This document shows positions 8,379-16,995 of a stretch of DNA of 64,000 bases, piece by piece. This stretch comes from G963701675 sp963701675 (lineage in GTDB: Bacteria > Planctomycetota > Planctomycetia > Gemmatales > Gemmataceae): contig OY969623.1 in assembly GCA_963701675.1 (NCBI GenBank), positions 5,890,001 through 5,954,000 on the forward strand. Direction: 5' to 3'. A model generated the notes under the pieces. The model searched no databases. It worked only from the letters and a program-made list of their open reading frames with translations, and was not told the origin of the DNA. How positions within the stretch are numbered: position 1 is the stretch's first letter; every line of letters begins with the position of its first letter. Made by a program: the position numbers and the translations under genes.

Positions 8379-9073
8379 TCGGACTCGTGGGCGAAACGCG
8401 CCTGTGCGATCACCTTACGGTAATGTGCCAGTCGAAGTTCGGCGTCATCGAGCACGCCGCCGAAGGCTCGGTTGGGATCGAGATAAACTCGCGGGACGGC
8501 CACTTCTTTGACCCGCAGGCCCAGTTGCGCTGCCTGGACCCACAATTGCAACGGCATTCCCCAACCCGTTTCCGTGATGGATAGCCGAGCCAGTGCTTCC
8601 CGTCGGTAAACCTTGAAGCCACAGAATGCATCGGTGAGGTTCAGACCCAATTGATCGTTCAATTCCACCGTGATAATGCGGTTGATGGCGCTCCGATCAG
8701 CCGGCGCCGGTGTGTCTTGGCGAAAATCCCGAAGATAACGACTGCCCGAGACGATGTCGGCATCGTGACTCGCCTCCAATAGAAGGGGAATTCGCTCCGG
8801 CTCGTGTTGCCCGTCGCAATCCATCGTCACCAGGACATCGAAATCGTGTTCTAACATGTAGGCAAAGGCGGAAGTAAGTGCCGCGCCGTAGCCGCGGTTC
8901 TTCGGGTGAGTGACGAGTCGAATTCCGGTCTCTTTCGCCAGCAGGTCGGCCGTACCGTCGGTCGATCCGTCGTCAACCACCAAGATGTGATGGCTGTACC
9001 GGCGAACCTCACGGAGCACATCCCGAAGGTGCCGTTCCTCGTTGTAAACCGGTATGGATGTCAGCACCTTCAT
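8318..9073 (-). CDS. Family 2 glycosyltransferase (dolichol-phosphate-mannose-synthase-like)
   Basis: This GT-A enzyme of about 251 aa begins MKVLTSIPVYNEERHL. It shows the nucleotide-binding VVDDGSTDGT near residues 32-41 and the metal-binding MDCDGQHEPE near 87-96, followed by VSGSRY and DAFCGFKVYRREAL. These are typical of polyprenyl-phosphate sugar transferases. It has no C-terminal membrane helices, so it is probably soluble or peripheral. ATG 9073 is chosen because GGAGGAA lies 8 bases upstream; the open frame reaches 9220 but the extra N-terminus is not family-like. The C-terminus overlaps the next gene by 61 bases, which is unusual and could reflect a shifted frame at the end. Confidence 0.85.
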   Translation of the reverse strand: MKVLTSIPVYNEERHLRDVLREVRRYSHHILVVDDGSTDGTADLLAKETGIRLVTHPKNRGYGAALTSAFAYMLEHDFDVLVTMDCDGQHEPERIPLLLEASHDADIVSGSRYLRDFRQDTPAPADRSAINRIITVELNDQLGLNLTDAFCGFKVYRREALARLSITETGWGMPLQLWVQAAQLGLRVKEVAVPRVYLDPNRAFGGVLDDAELRLAHYRKVIAQARFAHESECVFTPSSCHSGSRAPERCR

Positions 9074-9386
9074 GAACGGTTCCTCCACCAGATGGAACTT
9101 GTCTTGGATTCTTAGAGCGCGATCCTGCCCATTTCGATTCGTGATTCTCTGCCAAGTTTTCGGAACACTGCCATTTTGACGCCCGTTGTCAAACTTGTCG
9201 GTCGCCGCCATTATCTCCAATTAAATATCGGCGTATAGACAAGTTCTTACAAGTCAATCGCTTGAATCGAACGACGTTCGTGAAACCGCCGGAAAATTGA
9301 TTTGGCACGGCGATTGCCATGATGCAAAGCGGAACACGAAAACCTGCCATGAAGACTACCTTGTGCAATAGGAAGGAGAAAATGAC

Positions 9387-9861
9387 ATGATTAGCTGGCA
9401 ACCGTTTAACCCACTTCTTAACGAACTACAGTCGCTCAATGGCCCGTTCTGGAAATCGTTGCAGAAACTGCAACAAGAAGTCAATCAGAGCTTCGAACGT
9501 TGGACCGGAGCGCCGGGCCGCGGCTGGGCAGGTGGCTATCCGGCCGTCAACATTCGGGAAGACGGCGACGATCTCCATGATCGAAGCTGAACTCCCAGGC
9601 GTCAACCAGGACACACTCGACATCTTCGTCACGGGTGACAAACATCTCTCCATCAAAGGCGAACGCAAGCCACAGGCCGCGGATCAAGGTCTTTGGCATC
9701 GGCAAGAACGCGCGACGGGGACGTTCGCCCGAACCCTGACTCTCCCGTTCGAGGTGGACGGCGATCGCGTCGAAGCCAAACTGGAGAACGGCGTACTCAC
9801 GCTGCGATTGGCAAAGCATCAAGCCGCCAAACCGCGGAAGATCAACGTAAAGGCCGAGTGA
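9387..9861 (+). pseudogene. Hsp20/alpha-crystallin small heat-shock protein, frameshifted
   Basis: The N-terminus (MISWQPFNPLLNEL to YPAVNIREDGDDL) is in one frame and the alpha-crystallin core (MIEAELPGVNQDTLDIFV to the C-terminal ENGVLTLRLAKHQ) is in another. They meet at about base 9575, in GATCTCCATGATC. Removing one C restores DDLMIEAELPGV. Hsp20 proteins are ATP-independent holdase chaperones. A good Shine-Dalgarno (GGAAGGAG) precedes ATG 9387. A second, intact hsp20 follows 34 bases downstream. I call this broken as written, with sequencing error a serious alternative. Confidence 0.85.
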
Positions 9862-9895
9862 GTGCAACCCATTCGATGAACAAAGGAGCAATCCA

Positions 9896-10285
9896 ATGCA
9901 TGAACCAAATAGCAAAGAAAGAGGCAATCAAGCGGGGCCGGAACGAACGCGCGATGCGACGTACTTCACGCCGCGCGTGGACATTTGTGAAACGGAGAAG
10001 GAGTTGTTGCTGTATGCCGACATGCCCGGCGTGAAGCCCAACGACGTTGAATTGAAATACGAGCGTGGGGAACTTCATCTTACCGGGAAAGTCAGGCGAC
10101 CGGAGCGAGGCGGTCGCATGGCATACGGTGAGTACGAGGAAGGTGATTTCTATCGTTCCTTCAACCTTCACGAATCGATCGACAGCGAAAAGATCGAAGC
10201 GTCTTGTAGGAACGGCGTCGTTACCGTGCGACTGCCCAAGGTCGCCAAGGCGCAGCCGCGCCACATCAAAGTGCGAGCGGAGTAA
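9896..10285 (+). CDS. Hsp20/alpha-crystallin small heat-shock protein
   Basis: This 129-aa protein has an alpha-crystallin domain from about residue 20 to the end: TPRVDICETEKELLLYADMPG, then GELHLTGKVR, and the conserved NGVVTVRLPKV near the C-terminus. It is a cytoplasmic holdase that binds unfolding proteins. AAAGGAG lies 8 bases before the ATG. Tandem hsp20 pairs are common, and the two probably form mixed oligomers from one stress-induced transcript. No known heat-shock operator was recognised upstream. Confidence 0.92.
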   Translation: MHEPNSKERGNQAGPERTRDATYFTPRVDICETEKELLLYADMPGVKPNDVELKYERGELHLTGKVRRPERGGRMAYGEYEEGDFYRSFNLHESIDSEKIEASCRNGVVTVRLPKVAKAQPRHIKVRAE

Positions 10286-10289
10286 GGAA

Positions 10290-10416
10290 AAGTAGTCAGT
10301 AGCCAGTAATCAGTAGCCAGTAGATAGCAAGTGGCCGGTAACTGCCCAGAGAGTCAGTTTTTCAAGCCGTGCATAAGATGGCCTACTGGCTACTGACTAC
10401 TGTCTACTGACTACTT
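10290..10416. repeat. Large imperfect inverted repeat of CAGTAGCCAGTAG-type units
   Basis: The left arm (10290-10323) and right arm (10383-10416) are reverse complements over 34 bases with 2 mismatches. They are built from repeated CAGTAG/CTACTG units. The 59-base loop contains unrelated sequence. It lies between the stop of hsp20 and the start of the ABC-F gene and can fold into a long hairpin, perhaps acting as a bidirectional terminator or as a mobile palindromic repeat. Confidence 0.7.
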
Positions 10417-10423
10417 CGAATTG

Positions 10424-12314
10424 ATGCTTCTCCTTAGCTGTTCCCGTCTGTCACGCGGCTTCGATGAGGGGCCGCTTTTTCACAACATCGGCTTCGAACT
10501 GCACGGCGGCGAGCGTGTCGGTCTCGTCGGGCCGAACGGTGTCGGCAAGACCACGCTGCTGCGCCTCCTAGCCGGTCTCGACCAACCCGATGAAGGGGAG
10601 GTGCGGCTCCATGCCGGCGCGCGCCGCCCTCCTCCGTCAACAACCTCACTTCGAGCCGGGTCGCACCCTGTTCGACGAAGCCCGTTCGGCCTTGGACGAG
10701 CTTGTCAAGGCACACGACGACCTGGTGCATACGGCCGAGGCCCTAGCACGAACCACCGACGAAGCCGAGCACCGCTCCCTGTCGGCGCGCTACGAGCGTT
10801 TGAACGAACTCCTGCGCCATCACGATGCCTACAACGTCGATCACCGAGTCGAGCACGTTCTCGATGGTTTAGGATTTCGCGCACTGGAGTATGATCGCCC
10901 GGTGGAGACGTTCAGCGGCGGTCAACAAAGCCGACTGATGCTCGCCAAGCTACTCTTGGCCACGCCCGATGTGATGCTTCTGGATGAGCCCAGCAACCAT
11001 CTCGACATCACTGCCACGCGCTGGCTCGAGGATTATCTCACGAAGCAAGCCGAGGCGATGCTCATCGTGAGCCACGACCGGTATTTCCTGGATCGCGTCG
11101 TAGGAAAGATCTTCGAATTGAACGCCATGCAGATCACCGAGTACCCCGGGAACTACCAGGCATATGTACGGCTGCGAGGCGAACGGTTTGAGCAACAACT
11201 CCGAGTCTGGGAAGCACAACAGGAGTATATCGCCAAACAAGAAGAGTACATCCGGCGGGTTCACTACGGCCAATTGCACAAGCAGGCGCAGTTGCGCCAA
11301 AAGGCGCTGGACAAGTTAGAACGCGTGGATCGCCCGACGACGATTGACGTGCCGCGCATGCAGTTCGGCGGCGTCGGCCGATCCGGCGACGTGGTGTTGC
11401 AAATCGACGACCTGGAGAAGGCGTACGATCGGCCGTTGTTCCGCGATTTCAGTCTGACGTTGGAGCGGGGCCGGCGACTCGGAATTCTAGGACCCAATGG
11501 CAGCGGCAAGACGACGCTGTTGCGGGTGCTCATGGGCGACGAACCTCCCGATGCGGGGACCGTGCGCCGAGGGCACCGTGTCGCCTTTGGATATTACGAC
11601 CAACACCTTCAGGCGTTGCAGCCCGACCTTCCGGTCATTCGCGCCGTCTGGCCCGAACCCGACCCGGACGTGAACGAGCAACGCATGCGCGATCTGCTCG
11701 GGCGGTTCGGCCTCGTCGGCGATCAAGTGTATCAACGGGTGCGCGATCTCAGCGGCGGCGAGCGCAGCCGGGCCGCCTTGGCACGCCTCGTTGCCCAGGA
11801 AGTCAACGTCCTTGTGTTGGATGAGCCGACGAATCACTTGGACTTATGGGCCTGCGAGGCGCTGGAGGGTGCACTTCTCGAATTCGACGGCACCATTATC
11901 GTGGTCAGTCACGACCGGTATTTCCTCAACCGCGTGGTCGATCTATTGATCGTCTTGGACGGCGACGGCGGGGTGCGAGTCATCCACGGCAACTACGACA
12001 CCTATGAACGAATGCAGGCGATCCAAACCGTGCCTGCCTCCGCAAGACCTGTGGATGTGGAAACGACCGCGGGTTCGACTCGCACCAAGCCCAAGCGAAA
12101 GCGGCAATTCCCCTATCGAAAAGTGGATGAGTTGGAGAAAGAGATCGCCGAATGCGAGGCCCGGCAACGAGAACTTGAAGCCCGGTTGGCCTCGCCGGAC
12201 TTATATCGAGCCGGCGACAAAGTGAAGGACGTCGCTCAGGAGTTCGAGGATGTGAAAGCCAAACTTAAGAGCCTTTACGAACACTGGGAAGAATCGATTG
12301 AACTGAATCCATAA
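10424..12314 (+). pseudogene. ABC-F family ATPase, frameshifted near its start
   Basis: This soluble protein of about 630 aa has two ABC ATPase domains and no membrane segments, which defines ABC-F (translation-factor-like, ribosome-binding). The first Walker A (GPNGVGKTT, about residue 40) is in the frame of ATG 10424. Everything after RLHAG (from ALLRQQPHFEPGRTL) is in another frame, with the switch in the GC run at 10619-10626. The remainder is well preserved: signature FSGGQQSRL, Walker B MLLDEPSNHLD, second Walker A GPNGSGKTT, LSGGERSR, LVLDEPTNHLD, and a C-terminal coiled coil. So much intact sequence argues for a recent indel or an error. Confidence 0.85.
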
Positions 12315-12384
12315 CCTGGCTTGGGTGTCCAGGTTCGCTTATTCGCCCTAAAATATTGAACATCGCCTTCATAGGAGAAGTCTC

Positions 12385-12704
12385 ATGCAGAAATTCACCC
12401 GTCCGATAACCCGCGAGATCGAATTAGGGGCGCGCGACTGGCGCTCACGTTGAGTGACCAAGGCGTGTCGGTTCGCGTCGTCGGCACACGGCGTCAGCCT
12501 GCCGAGATGTCGTGGCCGACACTGATGTGTCACCTGGCCGGCCGAGACGTGCCCAAGGGGGGCTCGGCCTCGGCGGAAGATGTTGCTGCCGCGGTTGCCG
12601 CCATCAAAGATGCGCCGCCGATGAGGCCGGAAATGGCCGCCACCAGTGACTCGCCGGCGATGCCGGATTCCGCCGATGCGGGAGAATCCGGTTCGAATAT
12701 GTGA
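12385..12704 (+). pseudogene. Small planctomycete conserved protein, frameshifted
   Basis: ATG 12385, behind AGGAGA, starts MQKFTRPITREIEL. The frame then ends at a TGA 20-odd codons later, while the natural continuation RLALTLSDQGVSVRVVGTRR follows in another frame to 12704. Restoring one C near 12427 gives ELAGARLALTL. I recall similar short proteins beginning MQKFTR-ITRE in Gemmata-like genomes, but I know no function. The C-terminal half is Ala/Pro-rich and low in complexity. It lies 42 bases before the cyclophilin gene and may share its transcript. Confidence 0.6.
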
Positions 12705-12746
12705 TGGACACCCAAACCCATGATCTAATTCAGAGGAGGATCGTAA

Positions 12747-13352
12747 ATGATTCGCGTCTTGTGTGCCGCGACATTGCTGTCAACGTTGGTCGCTTCCGAG
12801 TCCGCTGCCGATAAGAAGGCGGCCGCTGCTGAAACGGTTGCCGACAAAAACCCCATGGTCGTGCTGGAAACGTCGATGGGGAACATCAAGATCGAGCTCT
12901 TCGCCGACAAGGCGCCCGAGACGGTGAAGAACTTCCTGAGCTACGTCGACGACAAGCACTACGATGGAACCGTATTTCATCGCGTGATGGACGGATTCAT
13001 GATCCAGGGCGGCGGCATGGAGCCGGGGCTGAAGGAAAAGAAAACGAAGGCGCCGATCAAGAATGAATCCTCGAATGGTCTGCAAAATCAGCTTGGGACC
13101 ATCGCCATGGCCCGAACCGCCGACCCCGACAGCGCGTCGGCACAGTTCTTTATTAACGTGAAGGACAACGCGCCCTTGAATCGCCGAGGCAACCGGCCCG
13201 AAGAAGCCGGCTATTGTGTCTTCGGCAAAGTGATCGAAGGTATGGACACGGTCGACAAGATCAAAGGCGTCGCGACCGGCAATCGTGGCGGCCACATGAA
13301 CGTACCGCTGCAGGATGTCGTGGTTAAGAGCGCACGCCGCGTCGATAAGTAA
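12747..13352 (+). CDS. Secreted peptidyl-prolyl cis-trans isomerase (cyclophilin type)
   Basis: This 201-aa protein has a short signal peptide (MIRVLCAATLLSTLVASESA). A cyclophilin domain from about residue 38 carries the hallmark segments ETSMGNIKIELF, FHRVMDGFMIQGG, TIAMARTADPDSASAQFFIN and FGKVIEGMDTVDKI. It should catalyse proline isomerisation in the periplasm, helping exported proteins fold. AGAGGAGG lies 8 bases before the ATG. A palindrome (13375) separates it from the next gene. Confidence 0.93.
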   Translation: MIRVLCAATLLSTLVASESAADKKAAAAETVADKNPMVVLETSMGNIKIELFADKAPETVKNFLSYVDDKHYDGTVFHRVMDGFMIQGGGMEPGLKEKKTKAPIKNESSNGLQNQLGTIAMARTADPDSASAQFFINVKDNAPLNRRGNRPEEAGYCVFGKVIEGMDTVDKIKGVATGNRGGHMNVPLQDVVVKSARRVDK

Positions 13353-13374
13353 CGCGATAGTTCTTACGTGACAC

Positions 13375-13423
13375 GAGCCGGAAGCGTTGACGATCCGCCG
13401 AGGCGGGCGAATGCTTCCGGCTC
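13375..13423. repeat. Palindromic intergenic repeat (GAGCCGGAAGC type)
   Basis: Perfect 11-base arms GAGCCGGAAGC (13375-13385) and GCTTCCGGCTC (13413-13423) enclose a smaller inverted repeat, CCGCC-GA-GGCGG. The element follows the cyclophilin stop. The outer arm matches the start of the palindrome at 46868, so this is a dispersed repeat family that may also serve as a terminator. Confidence 0.7.
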
Positions 13424-13445
13424 ATTGTCTACATGGTGTGATTCG

Positions 13446-14453
13446 ATGCGTTGCCATCTCGTTCTCACTCCACTTGTATTCGCAATCGTCGCTTCGACCG
13501 CCCTTGCGCAGCCGCCTGCTCCCCCGACTGCCAAGTTGTCGTTGCCGCTCGACGGACCGGGTTTCGCCATTGCTTACAATGAAACCGCCGACATGTTGGC
13601 GGCGGGGACCGAGCGCGGAAGCATTCACCTTTGGCCGACAGACTTTCTTCTCGGGGTTCGTGCGGGGCGAGTGTTACCGTTCACTCTTCAGGGCCACGCG
13701 GGCGCCGTCACCGCGCTGGCGTGGCACGGAACCGTGCTGGCATCGGCCGGCGCCGATCAGAAAATCCTGCTTTGGAACGTCGCCGATCAAAAAACCGTTC
13801 ACACGCTCGCCACCTCGGGAATCACCCGCGCCATGGCTATGTCGCCCGACGGCAAGCTACTCGTGAGTGCAGGGGACGATCCGGCCATTCAGCTTTGGGA
13901 CACCGCCGCCGGGAAGCCGATCGCCAAGCTTGAAGCACACGCCGATTGGGTCGCCGCATTGGCGTTCAGTCGCGACGGCAAACGCCTGGCATCGGGCGGA
14001 TACGACGGCATGGTTCGAATATGGGATGTTGAAGGCCGAAAGAAGCTGCTCGACATCTCGACGGCGCCGGCGCCCGTAGCGAACACGCCGCCGGCGCCGC
14101 CCGTTTCGGTTCTTTCGCTTGCATTTAGCCCCGATGCGGCAGTACTTGCCGTGGGTGGAACCGACGCCAAGATCCAACTCTTGAACACCGCGGACGGCAA
14201 ACCCATTCGCACGATCGCCGGGCACGGCAGCTCCGTGACCGGAATCGCGTTTCACCCTGGCGGCAGCGTCCTAGTTTCAACCGGCCGAGATAACGCCGTC
14301 CGACTTTGGAACCCCGCCGATGGCAAGGCGATCAAGGCGCTCGAAGGACACACAGGCTGGGTCCAAGGACTGGCGCTTCTTGGCCATGGCTCGCACATCG
14401 CGTCGCTCGGAGCAGACCAGGCGATACGAGTGTGGGAAACGGCGGCGAAGTAA
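13446..14453 (+). CDS. Secreted WD40-repeat protein
   Basis: This protein of about 335 aa has a signal peptide (MRCHLVLTPLVFAIVASTALAQ) followed by about seven WD40 repeats. They are recognisable from GHAGAVTALAW, LLWNVAD, LEAHADWVAALAFSRDGKRLASGGYDG, RIWDVEG, GHGSSVTGIAF and GHTGWVQGLALL. It should fold as a seven-bladed beta-propeller acting outside the cytoplasm as a protein-binding scaffold. ATG 13446 is preferred over the upstream open frame because it begins the signal peptide. It ends six bases before the convergent isomerase gene. Confidence 0.85.
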   Translation: MRCHLVLTPLVFAIVASTALAQPPAPPTAKLSLPLDGPGFAIAYNETADMLAAGTERGSIHLWPTDFLLGVRAGRVLPFTLQGHAGAVTALAWHGTVLASAGADQKILLWNVADQKTVHTLATSGITRAMAMSPDGKLLVSAGDDPAIQLWDTAAGKPIAKLEAHADWVAALAFSRDGKRLASGGYDGMVRIWDVEGRKKLLDISTAPAPVANTPPAPPVSVLSLAFSPDAAVLAVGGTDAKIQLLNTADGKPIRTIAGHGSSVTGIAFHPGGSVLVSTGRDNAVRLWNPADGKAIKALEGHTGWVQGLALLGHGSHIASLGADQAIRVWETAAK

Positions 14454-14459
14454 TCCAAC

Positions 14460-15275
14460 CTATGCCGAAACGTCAAGGAGTCGCCGCATGGCCGCCAGGC
14501 CGAGTTCGGCAACCTGCGAGGCCTTATTCTTCCACAGCGTCTGGTTCATTAGCTCCAAACTTACAAATCCCGCGTAACCAAGCTCGCGAAGTCGCTGCAC
14601 GATGGGCGTTAGGTGAAAATCGCCGTCGCCCGGTAGGACGCGGTCCGAATCAGTCGCCCAGTCGCGCGGCACGCCGGCCAAGTCGGAGAATTGCACGAAG
14701 GCAAGATTGTCGGCGGTGAGCAAGTCCAGGTCTTCGAACTTGCTTGGCCCGGTGTAGTAGTGGAACACATCGAAGTTGACGCCGACATTCGGTTCGCCGC
14801 AGTCCGTCACCAGCGCGACGGCCGTATCGAGGCTGCGGCAAAAGCTTGCGGATCCGCGAAATTCCAACGCCAGCCGTACGCCGAACCCCGCCGCCCAGCG
14901 AGCGGCCTCCACCAGCGACTCGGCGGCGCCTTTCCACGTCGACGCGTCGACGGAATCCGTGAAATCCGGTGCGAGAAGAAGTGTCGGGATGCGCAAGCCC
15001 TGGCAAAGCTCCAGCCGGCGACGGAAATGGTCGTAGTGTGCTTTCCGCTGCTCGCCTTGTGACAACAACAACCCACCTTGGTATGACGCCGCCGCCAGGG
15101 TCATCGCCTTATCTTCGACGAGTTTGCGCGTATCGGCGAGGGAATGGCTTTCGAGGTGCGTCTCCAGCTTGGTGAGCCAGACTTCCATCGCAAGAAAGCC
15201 GGCCGCGGCGTAAGCCTCCACGTCCTCGGCAAAACTCGCGGACATGGTCGTAGCTTCGCTGATGCAGGGTGTCAT
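14460..15275 (-). CDS. Sugar phosphate isomerase/epimerase-like TIM-barrel protein
   Basis: About 271 aa in the xylose-isomerase-like (AP endonuclease 2) superfamily. Metal-ligand segments are visible: LALEFRG, NVGVNFDVFHYYTG, FVQFSDLAGVP, GDGDFHLTPIVQRL and FVSLELM. These enzymes isomerise or epimerise sugars using a divalent cation. There is no signal peptide. ATG 15275 is used; an upstream in-frame start at 15305 would overlap the Uma2 gene. Uma2 lies 13 bases upstream on the same strand, so the two may be cotranscribed. Confidence 0.85.
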   Translation of the reverse strand: MTPCISEATTMSASFAEDVEAYAAAGFLAMEVWLTKLETHLESHSLADTRKLVEDKAMTLAAASYQGGLLLSQGEQRKAHYDHFRRRLELCQGLRIPTLLLAPDFTDSVDASTWKGAAESLVEAARWAAGFGVRLALEFRGSASFCRSLDTAVALVTDCGEPNVGVNFDVFHYYTGPSKFEDLDLLTADNLAFVQFSDLAGVPRDWATDSDRVLPGDGDFHLTPIVQRLRELGYAGFVSLELMNQTLWKNKASQVAELGLAAMRRLLDVSA

Positions 15276-15288
15276 GCGTATGGCGGGT

Positions 15289-15894
15289 TCACTTCGAACG
15301 GGCAAGAATCATCTGGAGCATCTCGAACTTCAGCGGCCGCGGTCTGGCCCACAACCACTCGGGTCGAAACCAGAAATCAGTCAAGGATTTGCTGTGAAAC
15401 TCCCCGTTGCGGAGGCGCACCTCGCGGTACTTGCCGGACTTGTCGAGGCGGAGGAATGTGGTGGTTTGCTTGGTCTCGTCGATAATCCAATACTCCCTAA
15501 CCCGGTAGCGTTCGTATTGGGCCCGTTTCTTAATGTAATCACGGTCCACACTGTCGGGGGACACAATTTCAACCACAACGTCGGCGGGTCCATCAATAAA
15601 TCCTCTCTTTATACGATCCTTTCGTTCACGTCGTATGAAGCCGATGTCCGGTTCAGGGCCGTTTTTCTTGTCAAGCCGTAGAGCGACGCGGGAAATAAAC
15701 ACGGCGCCGAGGTTCTTAGCTTGGGCGTAATCATCCATAAGCCCCGCCAGCCATAAGTTGATTTGGTTCGCATCGAAATTATCCGGCGATGCTATGTAGA
15801 TCACTCCGTCGATCAAGTCGGCTTTTTGCCCATCCGCGACGAGAAAGCAGAAGTCGTCGAAGGTGTAAGGCTTGATCCGCGCGGCGGTTGACAT
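15289..15894 (-). CDS. Uma2 family (DUF820) putative endonuclease
   Basis: This 201-aa protein has the restriction-endonuclease-like fold of Uma2. Visible motifs are FLVADGQKADLIDGVIYIASP near the N-terminus, then the catalytic-type arrangement PEPDIGFI followed by ADVVVEIVSPDS (PD...ExV), a basic segment YIKKRAQYERYRVREYWIID, and TFLRLDKSGKYREV. Expanded Uma2 families are common in planctomycetes and cyanobacteria; the biological role is not settled. Confidence 0.88.
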   Translation of the reverse strand: MSTAARIKPYTFDDFCFLVADGQKADLIDGVIYIASPDNFDANQINLWLAGLMDDYAQAKNLGAVFISRVALRLDKKNGPEPDIGFIRRERKDRIKRGFIDGPADVVVEIVSPDSVDRDYIKKRAQYERYRVREYWIIDETKQTTTFLRLDKSGKYREVRLRNGEFHSKSLTDFWFRPEWLWARPRPLKFEMLQMILARSK

Positions 15895-15984
15895 GATTGG
15901 CTCCGGCGTACGATCCTGCCGCCATTGTACACGGAGACAGAGATTGGTTGGAGTACATCAATCCGTGCATGGTATACTGCGTCT

Positions 15985-16266
15985 ATGAGAAACGGCGACG
16001 AGACCGTTACCGAAGCGGATATTCTTGAACAGGTCATCGACCCGGCAAACCCGGGGTTGCCACCTGAGTCCGCCCGAGTAATCCTTTCCTTGCGGTTTAA
16101 TCCACCTGCTGTGCATCGGATGAACGAACTTGCTGAAAAGAATCGGCAAGGAACGCTCACCATGTCCGAGCGCGGCGAGATGGAAAAGTACTTGCGCGTT
16201 GGCAATTTCCTGAACTTGTTGCAAGCCAAGGCGCGCCAGTCATTGGCGGATGCCACCGGCAACTAG
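15985..16266 (+). CDS. Small hypothetical protein paired with a broken HNH gene
   Basis: A predicted soluble, helical, acidic protein of 93 aa starting MRNGDETVTEADILEQVIDP and containing LSLRFNPPAVHRMNELAEKNRQGTL. The next ATG, three bases after its stop, begins an HNH endonuclease. Paired small protein plus HNH genes are known in planctomycetes and cyanobacteria and may be a toxin-antitoxin or DNA-processing pair. I recognise no specific family. Here the HNH partner has been truncated. Confidence 0.65.
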   Translation: MRNGDETVTEADILEQVIDPANPGLPPESARVILSLRFNPPAVHRMNELAEKNRQGTLTMSERGEMEKYLRVGNFLNLLQAKARQSLADATGN

Positions 16267-16269
16267 CCA

Positions 16270-16404
16270 ATGAATGAGTCACTCCGACATTTTGTCTGGA
16301 GTCGAGCCGGCGATTCGTGCGAGTATTGTCGGCTTTCACAAGGCTTCGATGTTCTTCCATTCCAAATTGATCACATAATCGCCACGAAGCACCGAGGAAC
16401 GACG
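16270..16404 (+). pseudogene. HNH endonuclease, 5' fragment
   Basis: The frame encodes MNESLRHFVWSRAGDSCEYC followed by a segment with FQIDHIIATKHRG, which is the first part of an HNH nuclease with a zinc-binding CxxC and the DHI motif. Family members continue with a GG-x-N-x2-LxC and HNxxK-type segment. Here the match stops at about 16400 and the following bases belong to another gene family, so the C-terminal half of the nuclease is lost. Confidence 0.75.
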
Positions 16405-16506
16405 TCAACGGCACGATCGACATCGGGGCGTTCGAGGTGCAGGCGACGGCGATGCCAACGCCGTTGTACTCCGTCCTAGTTACGGCGGACTTCGGGCAGG
16501 ACTGAT
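16405..16506 (+). pseudogene. 3' remnant of a choice-of-anchor surface protein gene
   Basis: The frame GTC-AAC-GGC at 16405 encodes VNGTIDIGAFEVQ and ends at TGA 16504-16506. It matches the C-terminus of the intact-family protein at 18700-18814 (VNGTIDIGAFEVQ), with near-identical bases at 16411-16443. Another short shared stretch, CGTGGTTGCATTC, lies at about 16530. This is a recombination scar joining the end of one surface protein gene to the middle of an HNH gene. Confidence 0.75.
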
Positions 16507-16610
16507 CGACGACATGATGGGGGCCTGCAGCGTGGTTGCATTCTCGTAGGATTCATAATGCTTGACTTGACCCAAGACGATTATCGCAATAATATCATAT
16601 CGAGCACATT

Positions 16611-16991
16611 ATGCCCCAAACGGAAGTCCGTGTGTTCCGGGGAGAGAAAGGCGACCTTCCATTAATAGACTGGCTCGACGAGTTAGAGCAAACGGAACCG
16701 CGAGCGTGCCTAAAGTTGCTAGATCGGATACTACTCTTGTCGGAGCAGGGATTCGAGCTTCGTCGCCCCGTTGCCGACATTCTTCGCGATGGCATATATG
16801 AGCTTCGTGTGAAAGTTGGTCGCGTGAATTATCGAATCCTGTATTTCTTCTGCGGATAGAATGCCGTCTGCCTATCTCATGGAATCACAAAGAAAGATAG
16901 AGTCCCCAACAGCGAAATCGAGATCGCATTAAAGCGAAAGCGCCTCGTCGAAGGCGACCTGAATAAGTACACGGCCGAATGGGAGGAGTGA
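16611..16991 (+). pseudogene. HigB/RelE-like toxin interrupted by an in-frame amber codon
   Basis: ATG 16611 encodes MPQTEVRVFRGEKGDLPLI and then LRDGIYELRVKVGRVNYRILYFFCG, ending at TAG 16857-16859. The same frame continues without further stops as NAVCLSHGITKKDRVPNSEI and on to EWEE with TGA 16989-16991, which is exactly the missing C-terminus of the family. A single base change (probably CAG to TAG) therefore truncates the toxin before its conserved C-terminal segment. The partner antitoxin starts 4 bases after the natural stop. Because this is a substitution rather than an indel, it is better evidence of real inactivation than the frameshifts elsewhere. Confidence 0.85.
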
Positions 16992-16995
16992 ATTC

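Noticed and set aside
16540..16610. Operator palindrome before the second HigBA pair
   Set aside because: The AT-rich stretch has only imperfect short repeats (GATTAT/ATAATATC) that are no better than chance.
16857..16859. Pyrrolysine or suppressed amber codon in the HigB-like toxin
   Set aside because: No pyl genes or special RNA context are visible, and a simple CAG to TAG change explains it.
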